A stretch of 5,731 bases of DNA from an uncultured Polymorphobacter sp. (GTDB taxonomy: Bacteria; Pseudomonadota; Alphaproteobacteria; Sphingomonadales; Sphingomonadaceae). The notes under the pieces were generated by a model, which saw only the letters and a list, made by a program, of their open reading frames with translations, was not told the DNA's origin and did no database searches. Of this stretch, positions 5,136 through 5,731 are shown piece after piece; the stretch's first letter is position 1, and each line of letters begins with the position of its first letter. The stretch lies in the NCBI GenBank assembly GCA_937871645.1, contig CALMPZ010000414.1, positions 1 through 5,731 of the forward strand, given 5' to 3'. Both the position numbers and the translations under genes were made by a program.

Positions 5136-5731
5136 TTAGCTCAACGCATAGTCGCCGGGCGCCTTGCCGACGGGCTTATGCTTTTTGTTGCCCATCGCCT
5201 TGGGGGCGGCCACCTGCCCGCCCGACCGAGCCTTCAGCCAGTTCAGCCAATACGGCCACCAGCTGCCGGCCATTTCTTCGGCACCCTTGAGCCAGCCTTC
5301 GGGGGTCGGCGGGTTGCTCGGGGCGCGGTAGAACTTCGCCTTGGGGTTGCCCGGCGGGTTGAGGATCGCCTGGATATGCCCCGAATGCGAGAGCACAAAG
5401 TCGATGTTCTTCGACCCGAACAGCTGCGTCGAGCGGTAGCACGCCTTCCACGGCGTGATGTGGTCGGTGACGCCGGCCATGATGAACAAGTCGCAGGTCA
5501 CCTTGGTCAGGTCGACCTTGTGGCCGGCGAATTCGGATTTGCCGGGGTTGGCGAACGGCTGCTCCTCGTACACCCGCAGATAGTCCGAATGCAGCTGCGC
5601 GGTCAGGTTGGTCGCGTCATTGTTCCAGAACAATATGTCGAACGCCGGCGGGTCCTCGCCGTCAAGGAAAAAGTTGATGACATAGTTCCACACCAGATCA
5701 TTGGGCCGCAGCCAGGCAAAGGTCCGCGCCA
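5136..5731 (-). CDS. phaC: Poly(3-hydroxyalkanoate) synthase, C-terminal part, running off the right edge
   Basis: PhaC polymerises 3-hydroxyacyl-CoA into PHA on granule surfaces. Only the last 197 residues are present; the frame is open across the edge and the N-terminal part, including the lipase-like box with the catalytic Cys, lies outside. The visible part starts ARTFAWLRPNDLVWNYVINF and continues with DPPAFDILFWNNDATNL. Two of the three catalytic residues can be seen: Asp in AGVTDHITPW and His in LSHSGHIQAILNPPGNPKAK. The tail has the usual GSWWPYWLNWL, RSGGQVAAP and a C-terminal APGDYALS, ending in TAA at 5136-5138. The segments DHITPWKACYRSTQLFG and SGHIQAILNPPGNPKA are closer to class II (medium-chain-length) synthases of Pseudomonas than to the class I enzyme of Cupriavidus as I recall them. 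The class cannot be settled from this fragment. phaZ lies downstream on the same strand. Confidence 0.94.
   Translation of the reverse strand, partial: ARTFAWLRPNDLVWNYVINFFLDGEDPPAFDILFWNNDATNLTAQLHSDYLRVYEEQPFANPGKSEFAGHKVDLTKVTCDLFIMAGVTDHITPWKACYRSTQLFGSKNIDFVLSHSGHIQAILNPPGNPKAKFYRAPSNPPTPEGWLKGAEEMAGSWWPYWLNWLKARSGGQVAAPKAMGNKKHKPVGKAPGDYALS

Overview
The window is GC-rich and densely coded. Protein similarity, gene order and a sphingomonad-style palindromic repeat suggest an alphaproteobacterium, most likely of the Sphingomonadales. This placement rests on recalled family resemblance, not on a search. I see no phage, IS element, CRISPR array, tRNA or rRNA, and no previously undescribed system. 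Most of the content is core metabolism.

Left block (about 50-2245, minus strand): the first four genes of the respiratory complex I operon in the usual order nuoA-nuoB-nuoC-nuoD. Consecutive genes overlap by 10, 4 and 8 bases. NuoA is a membrane subunit. NuoB, NuoC and NuoD are parts of the peripheral arm that carry electrons from cluster N2 to quinone. NuoD is incomplete: after about 202 good residues the universally conserved RIFKQR-type segment is absent. The first ~55 bases of the window instead look like coding sequence on the opposite strand, so a rearrangement or an assembly join lies there.

Middle block (2246-4169): a 171-base divergent intergenic region separates nuoA from ppa, the family I soluble inorganic pyrophosphatase on the plus strand, whose active-site residues are all present. 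After a 124-base gap with two GC hairpins comes a YdiK-type member of the AI-2E transporter (PerM/UPF0118) family.

Right block (4166-5731, minus strand): an intracellular polyhydroxyalkanoate (PHA) depolymerase, phaZ, lies downstream of the C-terminal third of a PHA synthase, phaC, which runs off the window. The two genes would make and mobilise storage polyester. Between them sits a perfect 28-base inverted repeat, a REP/BIME-like unit. ydiK and phaZ converge, and their stop codons overlap by four bases.

The observations most worth checking are the NuoD break, the Cys-to-Ser change in the NuoA (ND3-type) loop, the class II-like phaC/phaZ pair, and the REP hairpin between those two genes.
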